64,000 bases of DNA. Origin: Chryseobacterium cucumeris. GTDB lineage: Bacteria; Bacteroidota; Bacteroidia; Flavobacteriales; Weeksellaceae. Shown here piece by piece: positions 17,615-26,483 of the stretch. The stretch spans positions 186,001 through 250,000 of the forward strand of contig NZ_CP068760.1 in the NCBI RefSeq assembly GCF_016775705.1, given 5' to 3'. The notes under the pieces were generated by a model. It did not search any database and was not told where the DNA came from. It saw only the letters and a program-made list of their open reading frames with translations. A program made the translations under genes and the position numbers. Position 1 is the stretch's first letter; every line of letters begins with the position of its first letter.

Positions 17615-18976
17615 ATGAAAATAAGAACCAGACTTACCCTGCTTTTTACCTTAATCACTGCAATGCTTTTAAGTATTTACAGTATTTCGATCTATTATTC
17701 ATCCAAAGAAGCCAGAGAGCAATCTTTTTACAGCGAACTTCAAAATGAAGCGATTGCCAAGGCCGATTTATTTTTCCGAAGCTCACTCCCCGAGCAGGAA
17801 ATGCACAAGCTTTATAAAAATAATACCAGAACGCTTAACGAAGTTCAGGTAGCGATTTATGACAGTAATAAGGAGCTGGTTTATCATGATGACGCCAAAG
17901 TAGATTATGTAAAGGAAACTCCGGAAATGCTTTCTCAGATATTTCAAAAAAAGAAAATTAATTTCTTTCTCAATGATCTGCAGGTCATCGGAATCGTGTA
18001 TCAGTATGAAGGAAAAACGTATGCGGTAACTGCGGCAGCTTATGATCAGTACGGATATGATTATCTTACACATCTTCTTACCATCAGTATTATCTCGTTT
18101 TTCATTATTCTGATCTTGATCTATCTGGCCGGAATATTTCTTTCTAAAAAAGCATTGAGTCCGCTGACTGAAATGGTTATTCAGATAAAAAAAATAACCG
18201 CCGGGAAATTACAGTTACGCCTGAAAACAACCAAAGAAAAAGACGAACTAAATGAGCTTGCTGAAAACTTCAATGGAATGCTGGAACGGCTTGAAAATTC
18301 TTTTGATTCGCAAAAGCATTTTGTATCCAATATTTCTCACGAACTGAGAACACCTTTAGCAGCCATCATCACCGAACTGGAACTCGCTTCTGAAAAAGAT
18401 AAAACCAAAGAAGAGTATCAGGAAACCATTCAATTCGCGCTGGATGATGCCCGGAATATGGTAAAACTGTCAAATAGTTTAATGGATCTTGCCAAAGCAA
18501 GCTATGATCCCGATGAGATCAGTTTTTCGGAAGTACGTCTTGATGAAGTTCTTCTGGAATCTTATTCCAAAATCACGAAAGATAATCCGGGATATAAAGT
18601 TTTAATGAACATTGAAGATTTGGTAGAAGAACACCAGCTTACCATCCTGGGAAATGAGTATCTTCTTCAAGTTGCCTTCAACAATCTTATTGACAATGCC
18701 TGTAAATATTCTCCGGAACATACTTGTCTGATTGATGTAAGTACGGATTCAAAAATCCTTACCATCAGTTTTACCAATACCGGAAATAGCATTAATAAAG
18801 AAGATTTACAGCATATTTTTGAGCCTTTTTACAGGAGCGAAAACTCCAAACATGAAAAAGGTCATGGAATAGGATTATTTCTCACCGAGAAAATTATTCT
18901 GCTCCACAATGCAAAAGTCAAAGTTGTATCGGAAAAGAATAAAACTATTTTTACGGTAGAGTTTATTACCCAGTAA
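17615..18976 (+). CDS. HAMP-domain sensor histidine kinase
   Basis: A 453-residue inner-membrane sensor kinase paired with the response regulator 27 nt upstream. It has TM1 (about residues 7-27), a periplasmic sensor region of about 125 residues, TM2 (about 151-176), a HAMP linker, the H-box with phospho-acceptor His242 (SNISHELRTPLAAI), the N-box (NNLIDNACKYS, about 356-366) and the ATP-lid glycines (GHGIGLFLTEKI). Layout and length match CusS/CzcS-type kinases. The sensor region has few Cys, Met or His residues, so direct metal sensing is not obvious. The next gene downstream is on the opposite strand. Confidence 0.93.
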   Translation: MKIRTRLTLLFTLITAMLLSIYSISIYYSSKEAREQSFYSELQNEAIAKADLFFRSSLPEQEMHKLYKNNTRTLNEVQVAIYDSNKELVYHDDAKVDYVKETPEMLSQIFQKKKINFFLNDLQVIGIVYQYEGKTYAVTAAAYDQYGYDYLTHLLTISIISFFIILILIYLAGIFLSKKALSPLTEMVIQIKKITAGKLQLRLKTTKEKDELNELAENFNGMLERLENSFDSQKHFVSNISHELRTPLAAIITELELASEKDKTKEEYQETIQFALDDARNMVKLSNSLMDLAKASYDPDEISFSEVRLDEVLLESYSKITKDNPGYKVLMNIEDLVEEHQLTILGNEYLLQVAFNNLIDNACKYSPEHTCLIDVSTDSKILTISFTNTGNSINKEDLQHIFEPFYRSENSKHEKGHGIGLFLTEKIILLHNAKVKVVSEKNKTIFTVEFITQ

Positions 18977-19061
18977 TTGATCAAAAGCTTCATTCAAATG
19001 TATTTGAATCTTAACTTCCCTTAAAACCTTAATTAGCTTAATGGTTTTTAAAATTTCTTAT

Positions 19062-19913
19062 TTAATCATGAGAAAGAGATTTTTTATTGAAAACGGTCGT
19101 TCCTATACTCGCTGTAATCACACAGGCAATAGAAATCCATTGTAAAAAAGATAATTCTTCAGCAAGAAAAACCAATCCTGAAAGTGCTGCAAATGCAGGT
19201 TCCAGGCTCATCAGAATACTGAATGTCTTTGCCGGAAGTTTTTTGAGAGCCATCATCTCCAGTGAAAAAGGCAAAGCACTCGAAAGAACAGCCACGCCAA
19301 GTCCTTTTATGAAAATAGAAGGAGTAAGATTGAAAACGGCTCCATCCCAGATGGTAAAGGGAATAATGACAAGACTGGCAAATATCATCCCGGTGGTAAC
19401 CGCATCTTTTCCATCCATTATTTTGGAGACCTTTCCACCCATTACAATATACAGGGCCCAGAACATCCCTGCCAGAAAGGCCAATCCAAGTCCTAACAAA
19501 TCGACATGATCATTTTTCCACGGAACAATTAACAAAATTCCCACACAGGCCAGTAATGCCCACACGACATCCAACAGTTTACGTGACAATGCCAATGCGA
19601 GAAATAATGGCCCGGCAAATTCCACAGTAACAGCCAATCCCAGCGGAATCCTTTGAATCGCCATATAGAAAATAAGATTCATTGCAGCCAATCCAACTCC
19701 ATAGATTGCACAGTATTTCCATTTCTGACTGTTAAATTGTAAAAACTTAGGTCGGTTAAGCAAAGTAAGCAAAACAGCAGAAAGTACAATTCTTAAAGTA
19801 ACCGTACCAATCGCTCCGATTACAGGAAAAAGCTGTTTTGCAATGGAGGCTCCTCCCTGCACACAGATAATCGCTAAAAGCGTAGCCGGTATTGCTAAGT
19901 TTGATTTTTTCAT
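19062..19913 (-). CDS. EamA-family exporter, RhtA-like
   Basis: A membrane protein of the drug/metabolite transporter superfamily with about ten hydrophobic segments and two EamA repeats. The opening VQGGASIAKQLFPVIGAIG and the later PLFLALALSRKLLDVVWALL resemble RhtA-type threonine/homoserine exporters; the real substrate is unknown. The ATG at 19913 (283 residues, MKKSNLAIPATLLAII) is preferred because it places the first hydrophobic helix at the N-terminus. An in-frame start at 19967 would add 18 atypical residues. The gene is monocistronic and divergent from the mgtC-czc operon, sharing an upstream region of about 400 bp. Confidence 0.88.
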   Translation of the reverse strand: MKKSNLAIPATLLAIICVQGGASIAKQLFPVIGAIGTVTLRIVLSAVLLTLLNRPKFLQFNSQKWKYCAIYGVGLAAMNLIFYMAIQRIPLGLAVTVEFAGPLFLALALSRKLLDVVWALLACVGILLIVPWKNDHVDLLGLGLAFLAGMFWALYIVMGGKVSKIMDGKDAVTTGMIFASLVIIPFTIWDGAVFNLTPSIFIKGLGVAVLSSALPFSLEMMALKKLPAKTFSILMSLEPAFAALSGLVFLAEELSFLQWISIACVITASIGTTVFNKKSLSHD

Positions 19914-20127
19914 TTCTAAAATATATAATTCAAAAGATATTGGAAGGAAGTCTCCGGGATTTAACAAGCTTTTATTTCATATGACAGATTGTAAAATTCA
20001 TCATACAAAAATCAGCCTCCAAATGTATTGAAATTTTATCGCTTATCATGGGTACAGTTTACACATATTAAAAGGATATAATAAACAACTATTTCCTGCA
20101 GAATCATCAAAAAAACAGGAAGGAACT

Positions 20128-20171
20128 TTCTCTAATGATTTTCTAATCACATTCTAAAGCTTTTCTAACGG
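20128..20171 (+). promoter_or_regulatory. four 11-bp direct repeats (candidate response-regulator binding site)
   Basis: Four consecutive 11-nt units (TTCTCTAATGA, TTTTCTAATCA, CATTCTAAAGC, TTTTCTAACGG) share CTAA at 20132, 20143, 20154 and 20165, exactly 11 bp apart. OmpR/PhoB-type regulators bind head-to-tail direct repeats of this period. The array ends 20 bp before the -7 box, and no -33 TTG is present at the usual distance, which fits activator dependence. Confidence 0.6.
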
Positions 20172-20191
20172 CAAAAAAGGGCAGTCAGTTT

Positions 20192-20199
20192 TACTTTTG
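20192..20199 (+). promoter_or_regulatory. -7 box of the mgtC-czc operon
   Basis: TACTTTTG matches TAnnTTTG; transcription should start near 20205. No TTG lies at the usual -33 distance. Confidence 0.55.
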
Positions 20200-20220
20200 C
20201 ACAGTAAAAAATAAAGCAAT

Positions 20221-20256
20221 ATGGACTCAGATCCTTACAGTAATTATCAATCTTAA
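20221..20256 (+). CDS. possible leader peptide upstream of mgtC
   Basis: An 11-codon ORF (MDSDPYSNYQS, then TAA) begins about 16 nt after the predicted transcription start and ends directly at the left arm of a 15-bp hairpin. Bacterial mgtC leaders are known to carry regulatory mini-ORFs (mgtM/mgtP in Salmonella); whether this one is translated is untested, and no Shine-Dalgarno motif is expected in this phylum. Confidence 0.35.
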   Translation: MDSDPYSNYQS

Positions 20257-20299
20257 AAGCTTTAGTTGTACTCACTTTTCCCGTACAGCTGAAAAGCTT
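20257..20299 (+). promoter_or_regulatory. leader hairpin upstream of mgtC
   Basis: AAGCTTTAGTTGTAC (20257-20271) pairs with GTACAGCTGAAAAGCTT (20283-20299) over 15 bp with one G-U pair and a 2-nt bulge; the loop is 11 nt. There is no T-run after it, so it is not a simple terminator. It ends 18 nt before the mgtC ATG. Confidence 0.5.
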
Positions 20300-20317
20300 A
20301 CAAAAACAGGAAAAGTT

Positions 20318-20800
20318 ATGAATACATTCGAATTTACCCTTCGTCTCCTTACCGCATTTTGTCTGGGAGCCGGTATTGGCTTCGAAAGACAGTGGCGCAA
20401 AAAAAATGCAGGTCTCCGCACCAACACTCTGGTATGTATCGGTTCTGCTGCATTTGTACTGATTGCTATCAGAATTGGTGGCGATGCAGCCGGCCGAATC
20501 ACCTCTTATATCGTCAGTGGAATAGGTTTCCTTGGCGGTGGTGTTATCATGAAAGACGGCCTTACCGTAAGAGGATTAAATACAGCAGCCACATTATGGT
20601 GTTCAGCAGCCATAGGCGCATTATGCGCTTTGGGATATCCTCTGGAAGCCTTTATCACAGTTCTCTTCATTGTATCTACCAATATATTCCTGAGACCTAC
20701 TCTATCCTCTCAGAAAGAAGCCAGAAGCAAAAAATGGTTCAGTACCAGGAAAAATAACAAAGAAAAAGTAAAAATCAGCAACAGCACTCAATTGTATTAA
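20318..20800 (+). CDS. MgtC/SapB family membrane protein
   Basis: A 160-residue protein with four hydrophobic segments and the MgtC/SapB signature (CLGAGIGFERQWRKKNAGLR, GGDAAGRITSYIVSGIGFLG, GGVIMKDGLTVRGLNTAATL). In other bacteria MgtC limits the F-type ATPase and helps survival in low magnesium or inside macrophages; its role here is unknown. It lacks the long cytoplasmic C-terminal domain of Salmonella MgtC and so belongs to the short SapB-like group. The next gene, czcB, starts 4 nt after its stop, which ties it to heavy-metal efflux. A mini-ORF and hairpin in the leader suggest control after transcription starts. Confidence 0.9.
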   Translation: MNTFEFTLRLLTAFCLGAGIGFERQWRKKNAGLRTNTLVCIGSAAFVLIAIRIGGDAAGRITSYIVSGIGFLGGGVIMKDGLTVRGLNTAATLWCSAAIGALCALGYPLEAFITVLFIVSTNIFLRPTLSSQKEARSKKWFSTRKNNKEKVKISNSTQLY

Positions 20801-20804
20801 GATC

Positions 20805-21905
20805 ATGAAAAAAATAATCTTAAGTAGTATTATTCTCTTTGCAATCTCTTGTAAAGACAATGCACCTCAGCAAAACAAAGATCCGGAAATCATAACAAAA
20901 GGTAATCAGATCACCATTCCGGAAACTCATCCGGTTTTCAAAAAAATTAAAACACAGATGGTAACCGAACAGGAACACAGCGACGGAGTGGTTTCAGCGG
21001 GAACAATCCAGGCAATTCCCAATCACTACGCGGAAATTGCCAGTCCTTTTTCCGGAAGAATTACAAAATCTTTTATTCAGCTTGGACAGAATGTTTCTGC
21101 CGGAAATCCACTTTTTGAAATCCTCTCATCAGATTATTTTTCAGTTCAGAAAGATTATACGGATGCTTTAAATGATGTACAGCTGTCAGAAAAAAATTAC
21201 AGACGTCAGCAGGATCTCGTTAAACATGGAGTCGGAGTACAGAAAGAGCTGGACGAAGCGGAAACTGATTTTAAAAATAAAAAAACATCCCTTTCCAATG
21301 CCTCTTCTGCCTTGAAGGTTTATAACAGCAAAGGAGGAGGCATAGGAAGTCCGCTTGTTGTAAGGGCTCCCATTGGCGGAGAAATTATTTCCAACAAAAT
21401 TGTCAACGGGCAATACCTGAAGGGAGATGCAGATCCTGTAGTAATCATTGCAGAATTATCAAAGGTCTGGATTTCCGGTGATGTAAAGGAAAAAGATATC
21501 CGTTTTGTCAACATTGGCGACCAGGTTTCTGTAAAGGTAAGTGCCTATCCCGACAGAAATATTACCGGAAAAGTATATCACATCAATGAAATGGTGGATG
21601 AAGATACCCGAAGCATTAAAGTTCTTATTGAATGTGATAATCCGGACAGAAAATTAAAGCCGGGAATGTACGCCACCGTGAACTTTTCAACAACCCCTGA
21701 AAAGACAGTGATGATTCCTGTAACAGCTTTAATGCAGGAGGACAGTTTACAATATGTATGGATAAAAACAGGAAAAAACCAATTTACCAGACGTTCTGTG
21801 ACAACGGGAGAAACCGATGAGAAAACTGTAAGAATCATATCAGGATTAAAACCCGGAGAAACCATCATGACCGAAGGCGGAATTTATATGCCTGATACAA
21901 AATAA
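20805..21905 (+). CDS. heavy-metal RND efflux periplasmic adaptor (CzcB-like)
   Basis: A 366-residue membrane-fusion protein with a lipoprotein signal (SIILFAISC, lipobox Cys16). It has the usual order: barrel-sandwich lipoyl halves (ASPFSGRITKSFIQLGQNVS and VRAPIGGEIISNKIVNGQYL) either side of an alpha-hairpin (about residues 105-170), then a beta-barrel (VWISGDVKEKDIRFVNIGDQ) and a membrane-proximal domain (TRRSVTTGETDEKTVRIISG). It should link the inner-membrane pump to the outer-membrane channel encoded next. It starts 4 nt after mgtC and is followed after 15 nt by the RND pump gene. It has no His-rich N-terminal metal-binding extension. Confidence 0.92.
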   Translation: MKKIILSSIILFAISCKDNAPQQNKDPEIITKGNQITIPETHPVFKKIKTQMVTEQEHSDGVVSAGTIQAIPNHYAEIASPFSGRITKSFIQLGQNVSAGNPLFEILSSDYFSVQKDYTDALNDVQLSEKNYRRQQDLVKHGVGVQKELDEAETDFKNKKTSLSNASSALKVYNSKGGGIGSPLVVRAPIGGEIISNKIVNGQYLKGDADPVVIIAELSKVWISGDVKEKDIRFVNIGDQVSVKVSAYPDRNITGKVYHINEMVDEDTRSIKVLIECDNPDRKLKPGMYATVNFSTTPEKTVMIPVTALMQEDSLQYVWIKTGKNQFTRRSVTTGETDEKTVRIISGLKPGETIMTEGGIYMPDTK

Positions 21906-21920
21906 TGTAAATGAAAAACT

Positions 21921-24900
21921 ATGAAGAAATTATTGACAATCTCTATACAGAAGAGATGGCTGATGCTTGCCCTCTTCTTTTTACTGGGATTCTTCGGATA
22001 CTATTCCTGGACCAGATTATCCATAGAAGCCTATCCTGATATTGCCGATGTCACTTCCCAGGTGGTAACGCAGGTTCCGGGCCTGGCCGCTGAAGAAGTA
22101 GAACAGCAAATTACCATTCCTTTGGAAAGATCTCTGAACGGACTTCCCGGAATGCATGTGATGCGAAGCAAAAGTACCTTCGGGCTTTCCATTATTACGA
22201 TAGTATTTGATGATGGTATTGATGATTACTGGGCAAGGCAGCGTATTCAGGAAAGACTGACTGATGTGGAGCTCCCTTATGGTGCACAGCCGGGATTAGA
22301 TCCCCTTACCTCTCCCATCGGCGAAGTGTATCGTTACATTATTGAAAGTAAAAGCCACAGCCTGCGGGAATTGACAGATTTACAGAAATTTGTCATTATT
22401 CCCCGAATCAAACAGGTTTCAGGAATTGCTGATGTCACCAATTTCGGAGGAATGACCACCCAGTTCCAGATTGAGCTGAATCCGCATAAGCTTGAACAGT
22501 ACGGTTTATCCCTGTCAGAAGTTACCGAAACAATATCCAAAAACAATGTCAGTGCCGGAGGAAGTATGCTTCCCCGTGGAAACCTTGCGTATGTAATCCG
22601 CGGAATTGGTTTGGTAAAAGACCTGGATGATCTGGGAAAAATTGTAGTGAAAACCCAGAATGGGGTTCCTGTTTTCCTGAATGATGTTGGAACACTGAAA
22701 TACGGAAACCTTGAAAGAAAAGGAGTCCTTAGCTACACAGACCGAAAACGGGATTATTCTGAAAGCGTGGAAGGAATTGTACTATTGCTAAGAGGACAAA
22801 ATCCTTCCGAGGTACTGGAAGGTGTGCATGAAGCGATTGAAGAACTGAATAACGAAACACTTCCACCCGGAGTAAAGATCCACCCTTTTCTGGACAGAAC
22901 AGATCTTGTAAAAACAACGCTTACCACAGTTTCTCATACCCTTACCGAAGGAATTGTACTGGTTATTATTGTACTGATTGTATTTCTGGGAAGCTGGCGG
23001 GGAGCATTACTGGTAGCGATTACCATTCCGCTTTCTTTATTATTCGCTTTTATACTAATGCATTTCACCAATATTCCGGCTAATCTTCTTTCACTGGGAG
23101 CGATTGATTTTGGAATCATTGTAGACGGAGCCATCGTCATGCTGGAAACCATTCTCAAGAAAAGAGAAGAAAATTCTGAAGACACACTGGAAGAAAAAAC
23201 AATTATCCAACGAGTGATTGAAGTGGCAAAACCTATTTTCTTTTCCACGATCATCATCATTACCGCTTATCTACCTCTGTTCGCTTTTGAAAGAGTAGAA
23301 AAAAAATTATTCACCCCTATGGCTTTTACTGTTGGATATGCTCTGTTGGGAGCTCTTGCTGTAGCATTACTTCTGATCCCGGGATTAGCGTATGTGATCT
23401 ATAGAAAACCACAAAAGATTTATCACAATAAATGGCTGGAGAAATTAAGTACAGCCTATGGAAAAAGCATTGAAAAAATAATGCAGACTCCTAAAAGAGT
23501 TCTCATTCCCATTATGATTGTTTTGGTATCTGCCGGAATTCTCTCCTGGCATGTGGGAAAAGATTTCTTACCTGAACTGGATGAAGGCTCTATATGGCTG
23601 CAGGTAAAGCTTCCACCCGGAATTTCTTTAGCCCAATCAAAAGAAATGAGTGATACCTTACGTGCCCGCACGCTGAAACATCCTGAAATTACGTATATGA
23701 TGGTTCAGGCAGGACGTAATGATGATGGTACCGACCCATGGACCGCTTCCCACTTTGAAGTATCAGTCGGAATAAAACCTTACAGCGAATGGCCTTCGGG
23801 AAAAACAAAAGCAGACCTCATCAAAGAACTTGCTGCAGATTATAAGGACATGCCGGGATTCACCGTCGGATTTTCACAACCTATGATTGATGGAGTTATG
23901 GACAAAATCTCCGGAGCGCACAGTGAGCTCGTGGTAAAAGTATATGGAGAAGATTTTAAGGAAACCAGGCGAATTGCAGAAAATGTATTGTCTACTTTAC
24001 ATACAATTCCGGGTTCGGCAGACCTTGCCATTGATCAGGAGCCACCGCTACCTCAACTGCAGATTATTGCCAACAGAGATAAAATTGCTCAGTACGGACT
24101 GAATGTAGCAGATGTGGCCGACCTTATTGAAGTGGCATTGGGAGGAAAAGCCATCTCCCAGATCTTTATCGGCAATAAAGTATATGATATTTCATGCCGT
24201 TACACAGAAGACAGCCGCGATACTCCGGATAAAATCGGAAATCTGATGCTGACTTCAGCTTCTGGAGCCAAAATACCTTTATCACAGGTAGCAGAAGTGA
24301 AATTAAGTACCGGAGAAAGCACAATTACCCGAGAAATGAATAAACGACATCTTACGGTAAAACTGAATTTAAGGGGCACCGATCTTTCTTCTTTTCTGAA
24401 AAAAGCACAGGATACAATTGAAAAAGATATCCAATACGATCATGAGAAATACCAGATCAAATGGGGCGGACAGTTTGAAAATCAAAACAGGGCATATTCA
24501 AGGCTGGCATTTATTGTTCCGCTGGCATTAGCTATTATGTTTCTGCTGCTGTATGGTGCCTTTGGAGATTTCAGGCAGGCTTTGGTACTGATGTCTATCG
24601 TTCCGCTGGCTTTATTTGGGGGAATGCTGGCTCTCAATATCCGCGGAATGTCTCTGAATGTATCTTCTGCAGTAGGATTTATCGCTCTCTTTGGAGTGGC
24701 CATCCAGAATGGAGTAATCATGATCTCTCATATCAATGATTTGCGTAAAAAAGGATATGAACTGAAAGAGGCTGCCATCAAAGGGGCAAAAGACCGTTTC
24801 AGACCTGTACTGATGACCGCGACGGTTGCTGTCATCGGATTATTTCCGGCATCGCTGGCCACAGGCATCGGTTCTGATGTACAGCGCCCACTGGCAACAG

Positions 24901-25016
24901 TAATTGTTTACGGGCTGATGTTTTCTACCATTTTAACCTTATTCGTGCTTCCGGCTATTTATTTTATGGCTGAACGCCGAAACAAAAAACAAAATTTAGA
25001 ATCAGATGAAAATTAG
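21921..25016 (+). CDS. heavy-metal RND efflux pump (CzcA-like)
   Basis: A 1031-residue inner-membrane proton-driven exporter of the heavy-metal RND family, with 12 predicted transmembrane segments and two large periplasmic loops. TM4 carries AIDFGIIVDGAIVMLE (about residues 392-407): the DFGxxVDG motif is typical of pumps for divalent cations (Zn, Co, Cd, Ni) rather than of CusA-type Cu/Ag pumps. The opening KKLLTISIQKRWLMLALFFL and the later PLATVIVYGLMFSTILTLFV are family-typical. Its 3' end overlaps the TolC-type gene by 11 nt, so the pump and channel are translationally coupled. Exact metal specificity is inference. Confidence 0.93.
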   Translation: MKKLLTISIQKRWLMLALFFLLGFFGYYSWTRLSIEAYPDIADVTSQVVTQVPGLAAEEVEQQITIPLERSLNGLPGMHVMRSKSTFGLSIITIVFDDGIDDYWARQRIQERLTDVELPYGAQPGLDPLTSPIGEVYRYIIESKSHSLRELTDLQKFVIIPRIKQVSGIADVTNFGGMTTQFQIELNPHKLEQYGLSLSEVTETISKNNVSAGGSMLPRGNLAYVIRGIGLVKDLDDLGKIVVKTQNGVPVFLNDVGTLKYGNLERKGVLSYTDRKRDYSESVEGIVLLLRGQNPSEVLEGVHEAIEELNNETLPPGVKIHPFLDRTDLVKTTLTTVSHTLTEGIVLVIIVLIVFLGSWRGALLVAITIPLSLLFAFILMHFTNIPANLLSLGAIDFGIIVDGAIVMLETILKKREENSEDTLEEKTIIQRVIEVAKPIFFSTIIIITAYLPLFAFERVEKKLFTPMAFTVGYALLGALAVALLLIPGLAYVIYRKPQKIYHNKWLEKLSTAYGKSIEKIMQTPKRVLIPIMIVLVSAGILSWHVGKDFLPELDEGSIWLQVKLPPGISLAQSKEMSDTLRARTLKHPEITYMMVQAGRNDDGTDPWTASHFEVSVGIKPYSEWPSGKTKADLIKELAADYKDMPGFTVGFSQPMIDGVMDKISGAHSELVVKVYGEDFKETRRIAENVLSTLHTIPGSADLAIDQEPPLPQLQIIANRDKIAQYGLNVADVADLIEVALGGKAISQIFIGNKVYDISCRYTEDSRDTPDKIGNLMLTSASGAKIPLSQVAEVKLSTGESTITREMNKRHLTVKLNLRGTDLSSFLKKAQDTIEKDIQYDHEKYQIKWGGQFENQNRAYSRLAFIVPLALAIMFLLLYGAFGDFRQALVLMSIVPLALFGGMLALNIRGMSLNVSSAVGFIALFGVAIQNGVIMISHINDLRKKGYELKEAAIKGAKDRFRPVLMTATVAVIGLFPASLATGIGSDVQRPLATVIVYGLMFSTILTLFVLPAIYFMAERRNKKQNLESDEN

Positions 25017-26271
25017 AGTTCGTTTTATCATATTATCTATCGTATTGCTCAGCATTACAGGGATGAAGGCACAGGAAAAAGAACTTTTACCCTTTGAAGA
25101 ATACCTGAGTCTTGTAGGAAATAAAAATTTAGGCTATGCTTCTCAAAAATACAATGTAAGCATGTCCGAAGCAGCGATTCAGACGGCTAATATGTTTCCT
25201 GATCCTGAGCTGGAAATGGAAACCACCAATAACGGAGTAAGACAAAGTATGGGTTATGTGTATGGTACCTCACTTGGCTGGACACTTGAATTGGGTGGTA
25301 AAAGAAAGGCCAGGGTAAATCTGGCAAGAGATCAATCGGAGCTGAGCAAAATACAATTGCAGGATTTTTTCAGGAATCTTCGTGCAGATGCCAGTTTAGG
25401 ATATATTGAGGCTTTAAAATCCAAGGCTTTGCTTGAAGTACAGCAGGATTCTTATCAAAACATGCAGCAATTGGCAAAATCCGACAGTATCCGCTACCAA
25501 TTGGGAACGATAACATGGGTCACTTCCAAACAGAGTAAGCTGGAAGCAGCTTCTTTGCTCAATGAAGTATATCAGGCTGAAAGTGCAGAGCAGCAGGCTC
25601 TCACCGGTTTATCTGTATTTCTGGGAGATGGCAAAATTACAGGCAGAGATATTGCCGGAGATTTTAATGCTTTCAACCGAGATTTTAATATTGATGATCT
25701 GATTCTTCAGGCTTTAAATGAAAGAGCAGATTTATTGGCTGCGAAACAAAATACAGAAGTAACCAAAAGCCAGATCAGCCTTGAAAAAGCTAATCGCATC
25801 ATAGATTTGGGCATCAGTGCCGGAGCAGAACGGCATACCGAAGCTACGAATGAAATTGCTCCGTCTCCCACTGTAAATGCTGTCAAAATGGGTATTAGTA
25901 TTCCTTTAAAATTTTCCAACAGAAGAAATGCCGGATTGAAAATAGCAGAAATGGCCCATTCGCAGGCAGAAGTTGAGCATAAACAGATCGAACAGGAAAT
26001 AAAAGCTGAGGTAATGCAGGCTTATCAACAGTACACTGCCACTCAGAAACAGCTCAGACAATTTCATAACGGAATGCTTTCTGAGGCGAAAAGTATTCTT
26101 GAAGGAATCACTTACAGCTACAAAAGAGGAGAAAGCTCTATCCTTGAAGTATTGAATGCGCAGAGAACCTATAACAGTGTTCGAAAAGATTATTATGAAG
26201 CTCTAGCAGATAATGCTGCCGCTTTGATTGAGCTGGAACGTAAAGCGGGAATCTGGGATATTCATTTTTAG
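25006..26271 (+). CDS. TolC-family outer-membrane efflux protein (CzcC-like)
   Basis: A 421-residue outer-membrane channel protein with a signal peptide (FIILSIVLLSITGMKAQ) and two coiled-coil repeat halves typical of the TolC/OEP family (LGWTLELGGKRKARVNLARD; ISIPLKFSNRRNAGLKIAEM; GITYSYKRGESSILEVLNAQ). It completes the efflux system with the two preceding gene products. It overlaps the pump gene by 11 nt. Its TAG stop abuts a purine-rich heptamer array that starts in the stop codon's last base, and a strong bidirectional terminator lies about 170 nt further downstream. Confidence 0.92.
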   Translation: MKIRVRFIILSIVLLSITGMKAQEKELLPFEEYLSLVGNKNLGYASQKYNVSMSEAAIQTANMFPDPELEMETTNNGVRQSMGYVYGTSLGWTLELGGKRKARVNLARDQSELSKIQLQDFFRNLRADASLGYIEALKSKALLEVQQDSYQNMQQLAKSDSIRYQLGTITWVTSKQSKLEAASLLNEVYQAESAEQQALTGLSVFLGDGKITGRDIAGDFNAFNRDFNIDDLILQALNERADLLAAKQNTEVTKSQISLEKANRIIDLGISAGAERHTEATNEIAPSPTVNAVKMGISIPLKFSNRRNAGLKIAEMAHSQAEVEHKQIEQEIKAEVMQAYQQYTATQKQLRQFHNGMLSEAKSILEGITYSYKRGESSILEVLNAQRTYNSVRKDYYEALADNAAALIELERKAGIWDIHF

Positions 26272-26438
26272 CTGGAAGAGGGAAGCTGGAGGATGGAAGT
26301 TTCTGGATGTCGATGAATAAATACACATCATTTAATTAACTTTTTAATATTCAGATTGCTCATCAAGGAATAACAACTGATAGTTTTTAAACACAAATAT
26401 AACTTCCTACTTCCTACTCCCATCTTCCAGCTTCCAGC
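26271..26438. repeat. heptamer arrays in inverted orientation after the efflux operon
   Basis: Four purine-rich heptamers (GCTGGAA, GAGGGAA, GCTGGAG, GATGGAA; 26271-26298) and, 103 nt on, five pyrimidine-rich ones (ACTTCCT, ACTTCCT, ACTCCCA, TCTTCCA, GCTTCCA; 26402-26436). They are largely reverse complementary, giving an element of about 168 bp with heptamer ends. Confidence 0.75.
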
Positions 26439-26440
26439 AT

Positions 26441-26483
26441 AAAAAAGAGCCCTGAAATCAAATAGATTTCAGGGCTCTTTTTA
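26441..26483. terminator. bidirectional terminator
   Basis: A perfect 14-bp stem (26446-26459 with 26465-26478) has A-runs before and T-runs after it, so it can stop transcripts of both the efflux operon and the DUF1801 gene. It reaches the DUF1801 stop codon. Confidence 0.9.

Larger units (their letters stand above)
19914..20317. other. regulatory region between the EamA exporter and mgtC
   Basis: 404 bp with four 11-bp direct repeats (20128-20171), a -7 box (20192-20199), an 11-codon mini-ORF (20221-20256) and a long hairpin (20257-20299), all pointing toward mgtC. The stretch 19920-20120 holds nothing recognised. Confidence 0.6.

Noticed and set aside
22934..24721. Minus-strand open frames inside czcA
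   Set aside because: They lie opposite a well-conserved pump gene and show no known domain or signal.
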